Source: a virus
Virus record (IMG/VR): IMGVR_UViG_3300046517_002645
Span: 1-45,771 of that record
Length of the DNA stretch: 45,771 nt
Reading direction: 5' to 3' (one strand)
Within the stretch, counting starts at the first letter, position 1, and each line of letters starts with the position of its first letter. The position numbers and the translations under genes are program-made. The notes under the pieces are model-generated. The model did no database searches, had not been told where the DNA came from, and saw only the letters and a list, made by a program, of their open reading frames with translations. Positions 30,423-38,162 of the stretch are shown in pieces.

Positions 30423-30835
30423 AGCGCGCCTCCCTCGAAGAGCACGACTTGAGCCATCTGCGCGTGGGCGTCCCGAACATCGCCGCCACTGAAGAACGCT
30501 TCCACCCCGTTGGGGCTGACGGCGAGCACCTCGAACCTGTTCGAGGTCGTATCGAGCCGCGTGACGTACGAACGATCGGGCTGCATCTGGAGCCAGGTAG
30601 TGAAGACGTCGAAAATCCGCTTCGACGCCTCGTTCTGTTTGTGTTGTATGGTCGGTACGAGCGCGATCTTGGCTGAGAGCCGAAGAACGAGCCGCGCAGC
30701 GAGGTCGACGAAGGCGTCTTCGGGCTCCTTCTCGATGTAGGAGTCGTCCGTATCTCGGAGGACGTCTCGGAGGCTGCTGGCGAGCTCGCGCATCATAGTT
30801 TCGGCGGCGGTGGGGGTGGGATCGGAATGGATCAC
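30419..30835 (-). CDS. Hypothetical protein
   Basis: A 138-residue protein with a helical start (ETMMRELASSLRDVL), a charged middle and a beta-like C-terminal half. ATGA overlap to the small gene upstream. Not recognised. Confidence 0.55.
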   Translation of the reverse strand: MIHSDPTPTAAETMMRELASSLRDVLRDTDDSYIEKEPEDAFVDLAARLVLRLSAKIALVPTIQHKQNEASKRIFDVFTTWLQMQPDRSYVTRLDTTSNRFEVLAVSPNGVEAFFSGGDVRDAHAQMAQVVLFEGGAL

Positions 30836-31005
30836 TTCGATGTCTCCTGAAGAGGGTGAGCGAGAAGCCAGAGCCCTACCGGGAGGCCAGGTAGTTCTGC
30901 GATGTGTTGGTTATCGAACACGATTCGATCGAACGGATTCGCTAACAAGGCGCGCTCCAGATGAAGGAGTTCGATGGCCCGCGCCTGTTCCGCGGTTAGC
31001 GTCAT
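30832..31005 (-). CDS. Small hypothetical protein
   Basis: A 57-residue protein directly after the rhomboid gene (ATGA). It has a charged helix (LTAEQARAIELLHLERAL) and a mildly hydrophobic PGLPVGLWLLAHPL segment that may be a membrane-interfacial helix. Coexpression with the rhomboid is likely; a partner role is speculation. Confidence 0.5.
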   Translation of the reverse strand: MTLTAEQARAIELLHLERALLANPFDRIVFDNQHIAELPGLPVGLWLLAHPLQETSK

Positions 31006-31559
31006 GCGACCTCCAGAACTTCGCTGTCGCACGCCTTCAAGAGCACGATGACGAGGAAGCCGACGCAGAACCCGCCGATGTGGCACCCGAACGAGACGTT
31101 GCCGTCGCCTCCGAAGAAGGCGTGCCAGACGTTGAGGCCGACGAACGCGACGACGAAGCCCATCAAGCGTGGGCGAAGTACCCCGGCCACCGCGATGAGC
31201 CCGAAGATGGCCCCCGAGGCGCCAACTAGGGGCTCGGTTGCCGTCGGGCCCACCGCGACGTGGAGAAGTGCCCCGGCGGCGCCCGCGAGCAGGTACAGGG
31301 CCAAGAAGCCCAGATGGCCCAGGGCGCCCTCCACGATGATCCCGAAAAGGACCAGGAAGGCCATGTTGCCGGCGATGTGAACGAGGCTCGAAGGGTCGTG
31401 CAGGAAGAGGCTCGAGAAGAGGGGCCCCACGGCCCCTGAGTGCATGAAGCGGGCCGGGACCAGGCCGTACGCCTCGCAGGTCGCTTGGCCCCCGGAGGCG
31501 AGCTCGAACAGGTAGGCGAGGACGTTCGCGGCCACGAGCAGGAGGGTCACCAGGGGCAT
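31002..31559 (-). CDS. Rhomboid-family intramembrane serine protease
   Basis: A 185-residue polytopic protein with about six hydrophobic segments. The catalytic Ser lies in GASG (Ser115) and the catalytic His in CHIGGF (His160); HIAGNM (61-66) gives the conserved His/Asn of the oxyanion side. Rhomboids cut membrane proteins within the bilayer and are uncommon in phages. It has a short leader without SD and heads the leftward operon beside an RHH gene. Probably acquired from a cellular source. Confidence 0.8.
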   Translation of the reverse strand: MPLVTLLLVAANVLAYLFELASGGQATCEAYGLVPARFMHSGAVGPLFSSLFLHDPSSLVHIAGNMAFLVLFGIIVEGALGHLGFLALYLLAGAAGALLHVAVGPTATEPLVGASGAIFGLIAVAGVLRPRLMGFVVAFVGLNVWHAFFGGDGNVSFGCHIGGFCVGFLVIVLLKACDSEVLEVA

Positions 31560-31586
31560 GTAGGGCAGACGTGTAGCACGTGGAGA

Positions 31587-31659
31587 TATTCACGGGCAAC
31601 CTGAAGATTCTTGGGGTTCCAGCCGGGGTGTAGCGATATTATCGGGTTGCCCGTGAATA
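31587..31659. promoter_or_regulatory. Divergent control region with 15-bp inverted repeat
   Basis: TATTCACGGGCAACC at 31587-31601 is exactly repeated in inverted form at 31645-31659, with 43 bases between. It lies between the rhomboid operon and the rightward zinc-protein operon. Each arm contains TTGCCC pointing outward, which could act as a -35; hexamers TAGGCT and TACACG lie 16 and 18 bases on. An RHH dimer-of-dimers could bind the two arms. Confidence 0.65.
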
Positions 31660-31688
31660 CCGGCGGGGTAGGCTGCGTCGGACACCCC

Positions 31689-31880
31689 ATGATCATCAAG
31701 ACCCCGTTCGGCCCGAAACGAATCGTCCGTCGCGTGGGTGCCTGCGCGGAATACTACTTCGAGGCCCCTGGCCCGAGCGCCCCGAATGGCGGCTGGTGGA
31801 CGCTGAACCCGCAGCACGGTTTCGTGCCTGTCGCCTCCAACTCTCGCGCCTTGCTGGCGGCTCTGTCTGAGGCCCGATGA
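31689..31880 (+). CDS. Small hypothetical protein
   Basis: A 63-residue, beta-rich protein: IIKTPFGPKRIVRRVGACAEYYF, split as IIKTPFGPKRIV and an aromatic Gly/Pro region. The ATG lies about 30 bases from the operator with no SD. Function unknown. Confidence 0.55.
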   Translation: MIIKTPFGPKRIVRRVGACAEYYFEAPGPSAPNGGWWTLNPQHGFVPVASNSRALLAALSEAR

Positions 31881-32065
31881 GTTCTGCTCTCAAAATCGAC
31901 CGTACCCTCCGTAAGAACGCCCCCGAGGCGTCCACGAAGAAGGGCTACGACCTCGACGCCGAGGCCATCGCGAAAGTGTTGGTGAGGCACTACGGCGACG
32001 AGGCCGACTCGGTTCTCAAGCAGGTGTTGGAGTGGTTGCCGGCGGCGAGGAGGATGAAACGATGA
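31877..32065 (+). CDS. Small hypothetical protein
   Basis: A 62-residue helical basic protein with AEAIAKVLVRHYGDEAD and a LEWLPAARRMKR end. ATGA overlaps both neighbours. Confidence 0.5.
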   Translation: MSSALKIDRTLRKNAPEASTKKGYDLDAEAIAKVLVRHYGDEADSVLKQVLEWLPAARRMKR

Positions 32066-32307
32066 GTGCTTCGATGTCTTGGAAAGACGCTCTCCGCGCG
32101 ATGGCCTTCGACGCTCGTCGTCGGGCCGGGAACTCGAAGCCTATGCCGAGCGGACCGAACGATCCGGTCTCGCTCGCCGAGCGCGCAGGCGCTCGCTACG
32201 CTTTCAACGTGATGGCCACGGAGCTCGAGTACCTCGCCGATGATCGCTACAGCAGCCGCGAGGCGCTCGTAAAGCTCCGGAAGCTTCTGGCGGAGCGCGC
32301 GAAATGA
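32062..32307 (+). CDS. Small hypothetical protein
   Basis: An 81-residue helical protein with SWKDALRAMAFDARRRAG and FNVMATELEYLADD. ATGA coupling on both sides. No family recognised. Confidence 0.5.
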   Translation: MSASMSWKDALRAMAFDARRRAGNSKPMPSGPNDPVSLAERAGARYAFNVMATELEYLADDRYSSREALVKLRKLLAERAK

Positions 32308-32585
32308 CCTCGAAGGAACGCCTCGCCCGAAACCTACGCGGTCGCGTTCGCGTGTCGCGCCGCTTCGACGTCGAATCTCTCGGAGAGGGGCGAGAGAAGC
32401 ACACCTGCCGCGAGTGCAAGACGTCCGAGATTGTGGTCGTGGCGCCCCCTGGCGCCGATCTGAGGGTCATCGAGAGGCTCACGGCCTACCGGTCGCGCGG
32501 GGGCGTCACCGGCGTCTGCAAGACGTGCTCGAAAGCGAGGGCGGCTGAGCTCTACCCGTTGCCCGGGGAGGGTTGGAGACGATGA
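32304..32585 (+). CDS. Zinc-finger protein
   Basis: A 93-residue basic protein. CRECKTSEIVV and, 40 residues later, VCKTCSKARA give a four-Cys zinc site of the HNH-like or ribbon type, without a catalytic His. ATGA coupling. Function unknown. Confidence 0.6.
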   Translation: MTSKERLARNLRGRVRVSRRFDVESLGEGREKHTCRECKTSEIVVVAPPGADLRVIERLTAYRSRGGVTGVCKTCSKARAAELYPLPGEGWRR

Positions 32586-32836
32586 ACGCGATCGAGCACT
32601 CCTGGACGAGCGGCCGTTGCCCCTGCTGCCGCAAGAAGACCGAGATTGTGCTCGGGGCGCTCCTCAACATGACCTCCAGAGGGTGGGACAACCTCATGGG
32701 ACGGGCGCGAGCGGCGGAGCTCGCCCGAACCGGCACGTGCCCGTGGTGCGGACGAGAGACCACCATCGTCGCCAAGATCCTGATCGGGCGATTCGAGCCC
32801 ACGTTGAACTCGTACGCGCGAGAGGGGGCTGTTTAG
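32582..32836 (+). CDS. Zinc-ribbon protein
   Basis: An 84-residue protein. CPCCRKKTE and CPWCGRETT form a four-Cys zinc ribbon separated by a helical segment. ATGA overlap to the previous gene and a 1-base overlap to the next. Confidence 0.6.
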   Translation: MNAIEHSWTSGRCPCCRKKTEIVLGALLNMTSRGWDNLMGRARAAELARTGTCPWCGRETTIVAKILIGRFEPTLNSYAREGAV

Positions 32837-33150
32837 TGGGCGTTCTCTTCCCCAACGAGGCCGCGATCTACGAAGGTGCTCGTCTAAGAGGCCGCGAAGG
32901 GGACGAACGCTCGTTCGCGCGAGAGCTCGAGTCCGCGGCTTGGGCCGGAGATATCGATCAGCTTCATGAGCTAGCGCCCTGCGATTGCTGCTGCGACGAG
33001 CACACGTTCGGAAACTGTCCGGCGAGGGCGTGGGGTGGCTGCCGCGGGCAAAATGCGATGACCCGTGAAGATGAACGCGGGCGGCAACGTCACTACGAGC
33101 AGTTTCACAACATGACGGAAGATCAATTCTACGGGTTAGAGCGAAGGTGA
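32836..33150 (+). CDS. Cysteine-rich hypothetical protein
   Basis: A 104-residue protein starting at GTG, with the stop and start sharing TAGTG. The cluster CDCCCDEHTFGNCP followed by WGGC is likely to bind zinc; the C-terminus is acidic and aromatic. Similar Cys-rich blocks occur in short phage proteins. Function unknown. Confidence 0.6.
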   Translation: MGVLFPNEAAIYEGARLRGREGDERSFARELESAAWAGDIDQLHELAPCDCCCDEHTFGNCPARAWGGCRGQNAMTREDERGRQRHYEQFHNMTEDQFYGLERR

Positions 33151-33162
33151 GGCAGGCTTTTC

Positions 33163-33579
33163 ATGAACACCGCAACCGAAACGAAAAAAGAGACGCTGAA
33201 GCACACGTTCTCGCTCACCGTCGAGATCGACGAGGGCTGGATCGACTATCTCGTTCAGAGCAACGACATCTTCAACGGGAACCGTGCCGGCTACTGGCTT
33301 CGGGGCGTTGAGTTCGAGCCGGAGCTTGGTTGGCTCTGCTGGGAAGATGACGAGAAGCATCGGTGGCGCAATGAGCCGAACCGCCAGGGCGCGTTGAAAG
33401 CGTGGAGAGAAGGCAAACCGCTCCCCGAGCACTGGTTCCGCCTCGACCGCGCCGCCGCGCTTCGTGCCTGGGAAGAGGGCGTCAAACGATGGGGCGTCGA
33501 CTGGTACGAGCAGGTCGACGCGAGCGTCGAAGACACCGTTGTACAGCTCGCGCTGCTCGGCGAGACCCGGTACGGCTGA
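33163..33579 (+). CDS. Conserved phage-like hypothetical protein
   Basis: A 138-residue protein with DYLVQ, AGYWLRGVEF and LGWLCWEDDE, then an acidic aromatic helical half (PEHWFRLDRAAALRAWEEG). This order is found in phage hypothetical proteins I cannot name. An ATG with a weak GAGG SD. Confidence 0.6.
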   Translation: MNTATETKKETLKHTFSLTVEIDEGWIDYLVQSNDIFNGNRAGYWLRGVEFEPELGWLCWEDDEKHRWRNEPNRQGALKAWREGKPLPEHWFRLDRAAALRAWEEGVKRWGVDWYEQVDASVEDTVVQLALLGETRYG

Positions 33580-33749
33580 TGGCTTGGCGTCGCACCCAGG
33601 CCGGCAACGAATTCGCTCGCCCCGACAGCGAGCGCGGACTTCACGTGGAAGGGCCACTCACCTCGGAGGACTGGAAGGCTATCCTGCACGACATCGCCGA
33701 TGAGCTGGCCGATCAGGCGAAACGCGAAGGACGAGAAGGGAGAAGCTGA
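33579..33749 (+). CDS. Small hypothetical protein
   Basis: A 56-residue charged protein with 1-base TGATG overlaps at both ends. It ends in a helix with AILHDIADELADQAK. No family. Confidence 0.5.
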   Translation: MAWRRTQAGNEFARPDSERGLHVEGPLTSEDWKAILHDIADELADQAKREGREGRS

Positions 33750-34012
33750 TGCCCACCGGCGTCCCCATCGCGCTCAAGTGCCCGAAGTGCCGCCGCGGGC
33801 AGTGGGGGCACCCTCGACGGGACGAGGGTGTGCGGCAGACTGGCGTCTTTGAGACGAAGATGACGGCTCGGAGCACCCGTCGTGCCGGCAGAGGGCCGCG
33901 AGTGTACCGGCAGCTCGTTCGGTGTCTCGACTGCAAGCACGAGTGGTGGTCGACGCTCCCGGGCGTCGCGAAGGAAGCTTGGAAAGATCTCATCAAGGGG
34001 AGAGAAAAATGA
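33749..34012 (+). CDS. Zinc-ribbon protein
   Basis: An 87-residue basic protein. CPKCRRGQW and CLDCKHEWW form a classical zinc ribbon with a basic insert. It could bind nucleic acid. 1-base overlap before and ATGA after. Confidence 0.65.
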   Translation: MPTGVPIALKCPKCRRGQWGHPRRDEGVRQTGVFETKMTARSTRRAGRGPRVYRQLVRCLDCKHEWWSTLPGVAKEAWKDLIKGREK

Positions 34013-34188
34013 ATCTGATCGACATTCACACCAAGGCCGAGGCGGTAGCGTTCGTGTCCGCCGTGATGCAACACAACCTCTCGTTGCTATCGCCGAACTA
34101 CCAAACGGCGATGGACGCGAGCCGCGCCTTCGACGTCAGCGTGCAGGACGTGCTCGAGTTTCGGCGGGAGAAGGCGAGACGAGCATAG
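34009..34188 (+). CDS. Small hypothetical protein
   Basis: A 59-residue helical protein with AEAVAFVSAVMQHNLSLL and a basic end. ATGA coupling before; the next ATG follows its TAG directly. Confidence 0.5.
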   Translation: MNLIDIHTKAEAVAFVSAVMQHNLSLLSPNYQTAMDASRAFDVSVQDVLEFRREKARRA

Positions 34189-34467
34189 ATGACTTGGCGC
34201 TACTCTCAATGGTCGAGCGGACAAATTGGGGACGTATTGAAGTTCGCCGATTTGAAGCTACTCATCGACTGCGCAACTGTGGGCTCCGGTGGGATCAGTG
34301 TGGAGTTCGGTTTCATTTGCGCGAAAAGGAGACTGTTGCGACTCGGTTTCATAGAGGAAAATCCACATTGGAGCGACAACGTACGCATCACGGGAGCAGG
34401 GTGGCGGCACGTTGTCGCTGTGCTGAGAACTGATGCGAGGCGTGCGGCGAAGAAACGGTTGACGTAA
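34189..34467 (+). CDS. Winged-helix-like hypothetical protein
   Basis: A 92-residue protein, last of the rightward block. LKFADLKLLIDCAT, LLRLGFIEENPHWS and VRITGAGWRHV resemble a small winged-helix fold. Start ATG directly follows the upstream TAG. Confidence 0.5.
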   Translation: MTWRYSQWSSGQIGDVLKFADLKLLIDCATVGSGGISVEFGFICAKRRLLRLGFIEENPHWSDNVRITGAGWRHVVAVLRTDARRAAKKRLT

Positions 34468-34517
34468 CGCCCCCCATCGCGATACGACCCCGCCGCCACT
34501 CGTCCTTCCGACGAGAC

Positions 34518-34551
34518 GAGGGGCACCGAGCTTTCGAGCTAGGAGCCCCTC
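34518..34551. terminator. Terminator-like hairpin between convergent genes
   Basis: GAGGGGC (34518-34524) pairs with GCCCCTC (34545-34551). The inner AGCTTTCGAGCT can extend it. There is no T-run, so termination is uncertain. Confidence 0.45.
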
Positions 34552-34560
34552 TCGGCCCAT

Positions 34561-35196
34561 TCATTTCAGCTTCGAGAGCAGTGCTCGGTAGCTCCTAGCC
34601 CGCGCCGCCGGCATGCCCGAGAGCACGTACTCGCAGTTGGCGTCAGGGTGGTGATACAGGCTGAACGCCGCCGCGGCGGACGTGAAATTGTCTCCTCGAA
34701 GTCGGCACCTGTGGATCTGCCACGCGAACGTCCTGACCCCCGCCAGTGCGCAATGAGCGGTCGCTTCTGCCGAGAGCCCCACCGTCGCGGCGAGCTCTTC
34801 GGGCGTCACGCGATACTTCGGGTCAGGAACCGCCGAAACGAGCCGGTGGAGCTGCAAGAGGCAGCGCTCGCCCGCGGGCCCCAGCTTGTCTCCGGAGTGC
34901 ACTTCCCTGACGAGACCGCTTTCCCATTTCGCACCTGCCCCGACGAGCGCAACGCACTGCTTGAAGGTCCATCCGAGCTTCTCGTCGAACGGGAACTCGG
35001 CGCACGCCTTCGGGATCGCGTCGGCGACCCACCGGATCCGCTCCTGTCGTTGCTCCTCGGTCTCGTGGCGGTGCGTCAAGTCAACCCGACCCGCGTGGTA
35101 GGCGAGGAGGTCTTCGTAGAGATCGTCCGAGACGATTGCTTGCTCCGGAACACCAAGAGATCCGACCAGTATGAGTGTCAAGAGGAGTTTCAGCAT
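34561..35196 (-). CDS. Exported lysozyme/SLT-like protein, candidate endolysin
   Basis: A 211-residue protein. The N-terminus LKLLLTLILVGSLG is a signal peptide or signal-anchor helix. AKWESGLVREVHSGDKLGPAG and LLQLHRLVSA resemble the catalytic Glu region of SLT/lysozyme folds (Glu near residue 91). It would cleave peptidoglycan as an exported endolysin or cell-wall hydrolase. The fold assignment is moderate. The ATG lacks a good SD; a TTG three codons earlier is an alternative. Confidence 0.55.
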   Translation of the reverse strand: MLKLLLTLILVGSLGVPEQAIVSDDLYEDLLAYHAGRVDLTHRHETEEQRQERIRWVADAIPKACAEFPFDEKLGWTFKQCVALVGAGAKWESGLVREVHSGDKLGPAGERCLLQLHRLVSAVPDPKYRVTPEELAATVGLSAEATAHCALAGVRTFAWQIHRCRLRGDNFTSAAAAFSLYHHPDANCEYVLSGMPAARARSYRALLSKLK

Positions 35197-35243
35197 GGTG
35201 TTCAAGTACCACAGGGGCGAGAAACAGCGCTAGTATTGGCGCC

Positions 35244-35585
35244 GTGAGCGCTCAGAACCAAGTACGCGCTCTTTCACGGATCCGGAGAGCTCTCGCAGCG
35301 GCCGAAGCGGAAGTCGTCGAGAGTGAACGCGAATTCTTGGAGGCCGGTGGGGTGATGCCCCCCGATGTCGACGCCGCACTCCGTGCTTTCCATGCGAGGG
35401 TGCGTATGGCCAACGGTCCGATCGCTGCGCACGCGAAGCTGTTGAACGATGAGTACGACGATCAGAAGACTCCGGCGCGGACTCCGAGCGCGATGATTCG
35501 AGCGGCTGATCCGGAGGCGGTGCGGGCGTTCGAGAGGAGCGTGGAGTTGATGAAGGAGAAGAAGGAGCCGCCGACGGGGGGCTAA
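35244..35585 (+). CDS. Charged helical hypothetical protein
   Basis: A 113-residue protein starting at GTG, 7 bases after a TAGTAT -10-like hexamer, so possibly leaderless. It is mostly helical with AAAEAEVVESEREFLEAGG and a final Lys/Glu-rich helix. It could be a terminase-small-subunit-like protein only by size; no motif shows it. Its TAA stop overlaps the convergent gene stop by 2 bases. Confidence 0.5.
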   Translation: MSAQNQVRALSRIRRALAAAEAEVVESEREFLEAGGVMPPDVDAALRAFHARVRMANGPIAAHAKLLNDEYDDQKTPARTPSAMIRAADPEAVRAFERSVELMKEKKEPPTGG

Positions 35586-35878
35586 GGTTTTCTGACTGGC
35601 GGCTCTCCGGCGTTCGCGCGGAACGCGTAGTCGTTCAGATCGGCGCCGAACGCCGCGTTCCGACGGCGAGGGTCGTTCTGCGGCACGGGGCCCAGGATCC
35701 TCGGGTCCGTTTCTTTGATGGGGGCCTTCACCGAATTCCATTGGAAGCCGCGAACCACGTGGGTGGGCTTGTCTCCCGTCCACCCCTGCGCGGAGACGGC
35801 CGACATGCGATCGATCTCGTAGCCGGATGCGGTCGAAGCACGCACGCGAGCGATCTGCGTGCCGTTGCCGTACTGCAT
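35582..35878 (-). CDS. Hypothetical protein, start uncertain
   Basis: From the ATG it has 98 residues. The reading frame continues 11 codons further upstream in protein-like sequence (TGLNIGDCFL) to a CTG that overlaps the previous stop as CTGA, in the same pattern as ATGA and GTGA in this genome. The ATG has no SD. The centre is beta-like (QIARVRASTASGYEI). Function unknown. Confidence 0.45.
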   Translation of the reverse strand: MQYGNGTQIARVRASTASGYEIDRMSAVSAQGWTGDKPTHVVRGFQWNSVKAPIKETDPRILGPVPQNDPRRRNAAFGADLNDYAFRANAGEPPVRKP

Positions 35879-35907
35879 GAGAAAGCAGTCGCCGATGTTC
35901 AGGCCGG

Positions 35908-37011
35908 TCAGCGTCGACGACGCGCTGACCGTTTGGCTTTTGGGCGGTGGGGCTCATATGCCTCGCGCACGGGAGTGCGGCGTTCACGATGCTCCGCCTC
36001 GTTCTTGGCGCCGTCGAGCGAAGTAAACGGACCGTACTGCTTGCCTTCTATGTGGAGGTTCCACTGTTGAATGGAATGTCTCTTGTCTCCAGGTAGGCTA
36101 CCCGCGCGTCGAAGCAGGTACGTACGACCGGTTGCGCCAGTGCCTCGCCACCCTGTGCCGCCACCGCTCGGCTCCCAGCGAATACGCGCTGGGCCGTATG
36201 GTGTGCGACCCGATGGGCTTCGTCGCGTCTCCCCAACCCTCCCGCCACTCATCTCGCCCTTGATCTGCAAGAGCTCGTCCGAGAGCCATTCCTGCGAGGC
36301 GTCGAGTGTCTTTCGGAAGCCGTCGAAGAAGGTGGCAACCAGCGCCGGCCGAGGCTCACTGTCTCCTGGGCGAGCCGCCGCTTCGGGACCCAGCAGTTCG
36401 AGGATGTCGCGTCCCCGTAAATCTCGCTTCGCGTCCCACTCGAGCTGTTGGAGCATGTTCCACGCGATCACTGTCGCGTCGGCCTTCGTCTCGAGCGGCA
36501 GCACGTCGTTTGGATCCATCTTGCCGGCTTCGTAGAGCTGTTCTCGGATCCAGTCAGCGAAGTAGTCGCTCTGGAGTTGATCCTGCGCGTACTGCTCGCC
36601 GGCTCGTTCGGCTTTCTCGGTTGTCCCTTTTCCGGTCTTGCGCGCCGTCTCCTTCACGGTTCCGTCGGGTACTCCATACGATCCAGGAACCACGACCGAC
36701 AGCGGCTCGTCCTTCGGTCGAATCGCGTCTTCCCACGTGAGCTTCTCGCGGACCCACCACGCAGGCACGTCTCGATCCCACTGGCGTGGGCTGACGCGCG
36801 CCACGAGCTCGTAGATCTTCTCGCCGACCTTATCCTTCGCCTCACGAAGTTTCTCGAACTTCTTCTTCTGGCCGGCGGAGAGCCACTGCGTTTGGAAGTT
36901 GTGTCCGTACTTCCTGCCGAGCTCGATCTCGTATGCGAGCAGCGCTTCGCTTTTCTTGGTGAGATCGGCGCGCAGGCTGTCGAAGCGTTTCTTGTCGGCG
37001 TTCAGGCTCAT
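35908..37011 (-). CDS. Large hypothetical protein
   Basis: A 367-residue protein, last but one of the seven-gene leftward cluster. It starts helical (SLNADKKRFDSLRADLTKK), has WDRDVPAWWVREKLTW and SVVVPGSYG, and ends with a WNLHIEGKQYGPF segment before a basic RSARRRR tail. It has the feel of a large phage-specific protein. Start ATG with ATGA overlap. Confidence 0.6.
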   Translation of the reverse strand: MSLNADKKRFDSLRADLTKKSEALLAYEIELGRKYGHNFQTQWLSAGQKKKFEKLREAKDKVGEKIYELVARVSPRQWDRDVPAWWVREKLTWEDAIRPKDEPLSVVVPGSYGVPDGTVKETARKTGKGTTEKAERAGEQYAQDQLQSDYFADWIREQLYEAGKMDPNDVLPLETKADATVIAWNMLQQLEWDAKRDLRGRDILELLGPEAAARPGDSEPRPALVATFFDGFRKTLDASQEWLSDELLQIKGEMSGGRVGETRRSPSGRTPYGPARIRWEPSGGGTGWRGTGATGRTYLLRRAGSLPGDKRHSIQQWNLHIEGKQYGPFTSLDGAKNEAEHRERRTPVREAYEPHRPKAKRSARRRR

Positions 37012-38162
37012 TGGCGTGTCCTTGGGTGGCGGCGCGTCTGAGCGCGCTCGGGACGGTGGTGCGCGCTCCGTACAGGGCTCGCTTCCGCTACGAGTCGCCC
37101 CGCACTCGCTTCGATCTTGGACGCGAAACGCGGAGGCTTGTCGATGACGCTGCGATCAGACGGGGCCTGCGTGTGCCAGTAGCCGTTCTGGTACCACACG
37201 CGAGCTTCCTCGTACTTGCCGTCAGAGCGAGGAAAGTAGAGCCTCGTGTGCTCGGGGACCTTTTCGTGGATCGAGACGTGCGTCGCTCCTTCGCCGCGCG
37301 CGTGCGCAATGAGGTCGTCGAGCGAGTTGAAGTCGGCGACGCGGTGGCCGCTGGCTTCGCGCATGCCGTAGCTCTTCGTGGTCACCGTCTCGATTTGGTT
37401 CGGCGACACACCTGGCAAGCTCTCGTCGCCTGGGCTGCTACCCGCGACGAACATGTAGTTCCACAGACGAGGCGGGCCTCCGGGTGAGTAGTAGCCGATG
37501 AGCCCGTCGGGGAAACGGACGTGCACCTGAAGCAGATCGCGGCGCTCGTCCTTCGCCAGCGCGTAAGAAGGCGCCGGGTAGGCACGAAGAACGACCGCTC
37601 TGGCATCTGATAGCGCTTGGATCAAGCGTTGTTGGCTGCCGCTCGATTGGCGCGCGATGGTCTTGGCTGCGGTTTCGTCGGCGACACGCGGCGAGACGAA
37701 GTGGTGCGAGGGCGAGGGGGGTTTGGGGTAGTGATGAGCTTCGCGCACACTACGTGCGATACGTTCCAGCGGTGTCCCGTAAATCACCCTCTCGCCGTCC
37801 TCGTCCTCGTCGCCGAGATACAAATCGAACTCGCCGTACTCCTTCGAGGCGTCGGTGAGCTTCGTCGCTTGCGGCTCAGGCCAGTCGCCGTCCCAGAATC
37901 CTGCGCCGTGGCCGTTGCGGGTGAGCCAGAAGTCATGGCCCGCTCGTCCGTAGTCCCCGCCTCCTTCATCGATGAGGGTACCGAACCGTTCCTGGAAGTC
38001 GGCGCAGTCGGCGATCATCTTGTCGCGCGTCGCCGGATCGAAGTCTTCGATGCCGTAGTTCTTGTCGAGCGGCTCTCCGCCGCTGTCGTCGCTCTCGTCG
38101 TTCGAGGACCAGAGCGCTGTATCGAAGTATTGTTGCGTGAATTCGTCCATGCGGGCCATCAT
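37008..38162 (-). CDS. Conserved phage-type hypothetical protein (GHDFWLTRNGHGAGF motif)
   Basis: A 384-residue protein. The N-terminal 130 residues contain MDEFTQQYFDTALWSS, then an AGHDFWLTRNGHGAGFWDG block, which I associate with a widespread phage and mobile-element protein of unknown function. The remaining 250 residues are a separate region with a YYSPGGPPRLWNYMFV stretch. AAGGAGA in the previous gene end serves as its SD; ATGATG start, ATGA overlap. Confidence 0.65.
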   Translation of the reverse strand: MMARMDEFTQQYFDTALWSSNDESDDSGGEPLDKNYGIEDFDPATRDKMIADCADFQERFGTLIDEGGGDYGRAGHDFWLTRNGHGAGFWDGDWPEPQATKLTDASKEYGEFDLYLGDEDEDGERVIYGTPLERIARSVREAHHYPKPPSPSHHFVSPRVADETAAKTIARQSSGSQQRLIQALSDARAVVLRAYPAPSYALAKDERRDLLQVHVRFPDGLIGYYSPGGPPRLWNYMFVAGSSPGDESLPGVSPNQIETVTTKSYGMREASGHRVADFNSLDDLIAHARGEGATHVSIHEKVPEHTRLYFPRSDGKYEEARVWYQNGYWHTQAPSDRSVIDKPPRFASKIEASAGRLVAEASPVRSAHHRPERAQTRRHPRTRQ

